From the NCBI RefSeq assembly GCF_024138145.1, contig NZ_CP099997.1, positions 186,001-250,000 of the forward strand: DNA of 64,000 bases. Reading direction: 5' to 3'. The notes beneath the pieces were generated by a model, which was given only the letters and a program-made list of their open reading frames with translations, did no database searches and was not told the DNA's origin. Position numbers and translations under genes: made by a program. This stretch comes from Natronosalvus halobius (GTDB lineage: Archaea; Halobacteriota; Halobacteria; Halobacteriales; Natrialbaceae). Shown piece by piece: positions 61,575-64,000 of this stretch; position 1 is the stretch's first letter, and every line of letters begins with the position of its first letter.

Positions 61575-61575
61575 A

Positions 61576-62631
61576 ATGGTACACGGGAAGATGGCCGCGT
61601 TCGGCCACGAACAGGTAACGCACTTCGTCGACGACGAAACCGGCCTCGAGGCGATCGTCGCCATCCACGATACGACGCTCGGCCCCTCCCTCGGGGGCAC
61701 TCGCCTGCTCCCTTACGAGAGCCACGACGCCGCTCTGCGAGACGTCATGCGCCTCTCTCGGGCTATGACCTACAAGGCGGCTGCCGCCGACCTCGATCTG
61801 GGCGGCGGGAAGGCCGTCATCCGCGCCGATCCGACCGAGAAGACCGAGGACCTGATGGCCGCCTACGGGCGAATGATCGACCGACTGGGCGGGTACTACA
61901 TCACCTCCGTCGACGTCAACACCGGCGTCGCGGACATGGACATTATCGCGGGCGAATCCGAGCACGTCGTCGGAACCAGCGCGGGACTCGGAGACCCCTC
62001 GCCGATCACGTCCCGCGGCGTCTTCGAGGGGCTGCGGGCCTGCGTCGAGGCCACCTACGGAACGCCGGACGTGGACGGCCTCTCCGTCGTCGTCCAGGGC
62101 GTCGGAAAAGTCGGTAGCGGTCTCGCCGAACTCCTCGACCAGCACGGTGCCGAGGTCGCGGTGAGCGACATCGACGAGGAGGCGACTGCGGCACTCGCTC
62201 GCGAGTACGGCTTCGAGACCGTCGCCCCTTCGGCCGTCTACGAACAGCCCTGTGACGTCTTCGCTCCCTGTGCGATCGGCGGCGTCGTCAACGACGAGAC
62301 GATTCCCCAATTCGAGTGCGACATCGTCGCCGGAGGGGCGAACAACATCCTGGACGAGCGGGCTCACGCGCAGGCGCTTCACGACCGGGACATTCTCTAC
62401 GCGCCCGATTACGTGCTCAACGCGGGCGGCCTGATTACCGTCGCGGCTGAACACACCGGCGCCACGCGAGAACAGGCGCTCGCCGACGCGGTGGCCATCG
62501 GCGACCGGACCCGCACGCTCATCGAGCGCGCCGACGCCGAGGACGTGACCGTCCTCGAGGCCGCGGATCGGTACGCGCTCGACCGGATCGAGGCAGCAAG
62601 GTCCGAGGCGGTGTCTCCGTCGTCCAGGTAG
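61576..62631 (+). CDS. Leucine/phenylalanine-dehydrogenase-like amino acid dehydrogenase
   Basis: A 351-residue enzyme of the Glu/Leu/Phe/Val dehydrogenase family, in the short leucine-dehydrogenase group. LGGTRLLPYESHDAALRDVMRLSRAMTYKAAAADLDLGGGKAVI contains the substrate and catalytic Lys; VVVQGVGKVGSGLAELL is the NAD-binding motif and GGANNIL the nucleotide loop. It catalyses reversible oxidative deamination, likely of branched-chain or aromatic amino acids. ATG at 61576; a second in-frame ATG lies five codons later. Confidence 0.94.
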   Translation: MVHGKMAAFGHEQVTHFVDDETGLEAIVAIHDTTLGPSLGGTRLLPYESHDAALRDVMRLSRAMTYKAAAADLDLGGGKAVIRADPTEKTEDLMAAYGRMIDRLGGYYITSVDVNTGVADMDIIAGESEHVVGTSAGLGDPSPITSRGVFEGLRACVEATYGTPDVDGLSVVVQGVGKVGSGLAELLDQHGAEVAVSDIDEEATAALAREYGFETVAPSAVYEQPCDVFAPCAIGGVVNDETIPQFECDIVAGGANNILDERAHAQALHDRDILYAPDYVLNAGGLITVAAEHTGATREQALADAVAIGDRTRTLIERADAEDVTVLEAADRYALDRIEAARSEAVSPSSR

Positions 62632-62689
62632 TGCCTGAGCCGGACCGACCTGGCCTCTCTTGGACCGAGTCCCTCCTGCGTCCCGGAGT

Positions 62690-63094
62690 TCACCGGTCAC
62701 CGGTGTCCCGAGCCGCGGCCTGCATGACGGCCACGCCGCGTTTGACCGCCGCGGCGCGCTCGAGAAAGACGAGCGACTTCGCCGGCGTCGTCGCCTTGGG
62801 GCGCGTCCGCAGACCGGCCTCCCCGGCGGCGCCGACGGCCGCTTCTCGTCCCTGGCCGAACTCGATATGGGCGCGATCCGGGTGAACGAAGACGCGAGCG
62901 AGGCGCTCCAGCGTGTCGCCGTCCTCGTCTACGAACGAAATATCGAACGCGCGAGCGCCGCCGACTGTCGGTTCGACGTCGCGATCGGCGTTCGTCACCG
63001 CGAGTGACGCGAGTTCGTCGTCTTCCCTCCCGTCGATTTCGGAGGCGAGCAACTCGGCGATCCGCCGTCCGTCGGTGATCCGATCCTCGACCAT
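62690..63094 (-). CDS. Haloarchaeal hypothetical protein, DUF7993-like
   Basis: A 134-residue protein: MVEDRITDGRRIAELLASEIDG at the start, a beta-rich middle (ISFVDEDGDTLERLARVFVHPDRAHIEFGQG) and a helical end AAAVKRGVAVMQAAARD. I associate the pattern with a haloarchaeal DUF (7993), by memory. No known function; soluble. It follows the DUF2240 gene by 23 bp and is probably co-transcribed. Confidence 0.82.
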   Translation of the reverse strand: MVEDRITDGRRIAELLASEIDGREDDELASLAVTNADRDVEPTVGGARAFDISFVDEDGDTLERLARVFVHPDRAHIEFGQGREAAVGAAGEAGLRTRPKATTPAKSLVFLERAAAVKRGVAVMQAAARDTGDR

Positions 63095-63117
63095 ACGCGC
63101 CGTTGTCCCTGGGTAGG

Positions 63118-63570
63118 CTAACCGTCTTCGATCAACGCCGACCGGGCGGCGGGGGCGAGTTCGTCGACGTCGATCCCCTCACCGCTGGCGTAGACGACCG
63201 CGGCGGCCTCGATCGTGATCGCGTACTCCTGTTGGAGTGAGTTGATCGCCCCAACCGCCTCGTGCTTTTCGACGCCCGACGCCACCAGCGCGTCCAGGAC
63301 GCGCTCGAACGTCGATCGCTCTCTGAGCAGGTCGTCGCCGGGGACGAAGTCGTCGTCGATGGTTACGCTCGAGGGATCGAACGTCGCTACCAGTTCGGGA
63401 CCGTCGCGCTCCAGGACGCCTTCCTGCGTCGCGACGTCGATGAGGCGCTGTGACTGATCGGGTGAGAACCAGTCGCGATCGAGCGACAGCGCGACGACGA
63501 ACTCGTTTTCGCGCAGCCGATTCGTTCCGTGTTGTTTGAAAGGGGCGGCGACCGCGACGCGAAGGCTCAT
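63118..63570 (-). CDS. DUF2240 family protein
   Basis: A 150-residue archaeal protein with MSLRVAVAAPFKQHGTNRLRENEFVVALSLDRDWFSPDQSQRLIDVA typical of DUF2240, a winged-helix-like N-terminal half, and a helical C-terminal half (VLDALVASGVEKHEAVGAINSLQ). Conserved in haloarchaea and methanogens; function unknown, nucleic-acid binding suspected. ATG at 63570. Confidence 0.9.
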   Translation of the reverse strand: MSLRVAVAAPFKQHGTNRLRENEFVVALSLDRDWFSPDQSQRLIDVATQEGVLERDGPELVATFDPSSVTIDDDFVPGDDLLRERSTFERVLDALVASGVEKHEAVGAINSLQQEYAITIEAAAVVYASGEGIDVDELAPAARSALIEDG

Positions 63571-63621
63571 CGAGAACGACTCTCGCGACGGGGTGAATAA
63601 CGTTGGCGGTTCGTCTCACGC

Positions 63622-64000
63622 CTAGTCCGATGCCCGTCCCCCCTGATTCCGATTGGCTCGAGACGGTGGCGGGACCTGTGTCGACGTCACCTCGGGTGGG
63701 TCTGGGAGTACGCAGCGATCGAGTTCGCTGTTGACGTGGGCGTACTCCTCGGGAGCGTTCGCGAGGGGGTGTGCGGGGTTCTGGCTGCTGTCGATTCGGG
63801 CGGCCCGGACCTCGCCGAAGCGGCTGAGTCTGGCGGTGATCCCGCGCCAGTGGTGAGTCGTCGCCGCCGGAACGGTGTACGGACGTGGCGGTTTACGGTC
63901 GGGGTGTCTGGCGGCCAGGATCGCGGCGTTGACGTTGCTCGCGAGTTCGTCGTGATCGACGAGGATGCCGACGCGGGCGTCGACCGGCGCCCTGGCTGCG
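63622..64000 (-). CDS. Unidentified protein, C-terminal part (cut by right edge)
   Basis: The visible 126 residues begin in-frame at the edge and end at TAG (rc of 63622-63624). Codon use and acidity are haloarchaeal: VGILVDHDELASNVNAAILA, then TTHHWRGITARLSRFGEVRAA and NAPEEYAHVNSELDR, ending with a Pro/Ser/Arg-rich tail. The opening VGILVDHDEL hints at a nucleotide or metal-binding strand but I cannot assign a family. The start lies beyond the window. Confidence 0.7.
   Translation of the reverse strand, partial: AARAPVDARVGILVDHDELASNVNAAILAARHPDRKPPRPYTVPAATTHHWRGITARLSRFGEVRAARIDSSQNPAHPLANAPEEYAHVNSELDRCVLPDPPEVTSTQVPPPSRANRNQGGRASD

Larger units (their letters stand above)
60348..61575. 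other. 1.2 kb gene-free, AT-richer region
   Basis: The longest gap in the window. Short frames here lack the acidic bias of haloarchaeal proteins and match nothing I know. Base composition is nearer 50 percent GC. It contains three direct and one inverted copy of TTCATAATCGG and ends in the promoter of the dehydrogenase gene. It may be degenerated foreign DNA or an RNA locus; I found no tRNA or known RNA fold. Confidence 0.55.

Noticed and set aside
61336-62700. 454-residue minus-strand frame over the dehydrogenase
   Set aside because: Antisense shadow of the leucine-dehydrogenase-like gene extended by chance into the upstream gap.

Overview
The window is high-GC chromosomal DNA of a haloarchaeon (class Halobacteria; a member of the Natrialbales is plausible but not provable from here). 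The evidence is the very acidic, Asp/Glu-rich proteins, the strong GC3 bias with many CTCGAG sites, twin-arginine plus lipobox export signals, HTH_10 bacterio-opsin-activator-like regulators, aIF1A and deoxyhypusine synthase, start codons about 25 nt downstream of TATA-like boxes (leaderless transcripts), and families that are essentially haloarchaeal (DUF2240, DUF7350-, DUF7563- and DUF7993-like). I saw no rRNA, tRNA or CRISPR array.

Layout. 1-6.8 kb: an exported lipoprotein (cut by the left edge), a SCO1 / thioredoxin / CcdA redox and metal-delivery operon, a 1106-residue PAS/GAF/HTH_10 sensor-regulator and a smaller HTH_10 regulator. 7-12.3 kb: glmS, a PQQ-propeller lipoprotein, aIF1A and a GlmU-like nucleotidyltransferase (amino-sugar supply). 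12.4-13.9 kb: an IS1341-type element with a frameshifted TnpB. 14.3-21.3 kb: housekeeping genes (DUF7563 zinc protein, deoxyhypusine synthase, Nif3, AN1 zinc finger, pyrF, VOC protein) plus a secreted protein built from four copies of an unrecognised domain. 21.4-32.6 kb: an ion and stress island with trkA-trkH, two paralogous amino-acid permeases fused to two UspA domains each, a free UspA, a second trkH and methylglyoxal synthase. 33-50.5 kb: a phenylacetate degradation region. 50.6-55.5 kb: a Liv-type ABC importer with a fused LivH-LivM permease. 55.6-59.6 kb: CPA1 antiporter, small lipoprotein and a KhtT/KhtU-like K+/H+ antiporter. 59.7-64 kb: HAD hydrolase, a 1.2 kb gene-free stretch, leucine-dehydrogenase-like enzyme, two small haloarchaeal proteins and a gene cut by the right edge.

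The phenylacetate region is the main coherent system. PaaK (two copies) makes phenylacetyl-CoA, PaaABCD would epoxidise it, and PaaI, a PaaF/G-like hydratase, PaaH and a PaaJ-like thiolase act below. Ring opening and semialdehyde oxidation, done by the fused PaaZ in Escherichia coli, could be split here between a free aldehyde dehydrogenase (33.8 kb) and a free MaoC hydratase (50.0 kb). PaaD is split into a MIP18 protein and a 55-residue zinc ribbon, and no PaaE reductase is present. Inside the cluster lies a thiolase next to an HMG-CoA-synthase-like protein fused to DUF35 that has lost both the catalytic Cys and His. This looks like the archaeal thiolase/HMGCS/DUF35 assembly turned to a different task, and it is the best candidate here for an undescribed system.

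A second window-wide theme is short tandem duplication (12-41 bp units, 2-3 copies), several of which straddle or abut stop codons (glmU, mgsA, the DUF35 fusion, paaH, a UspA gene).
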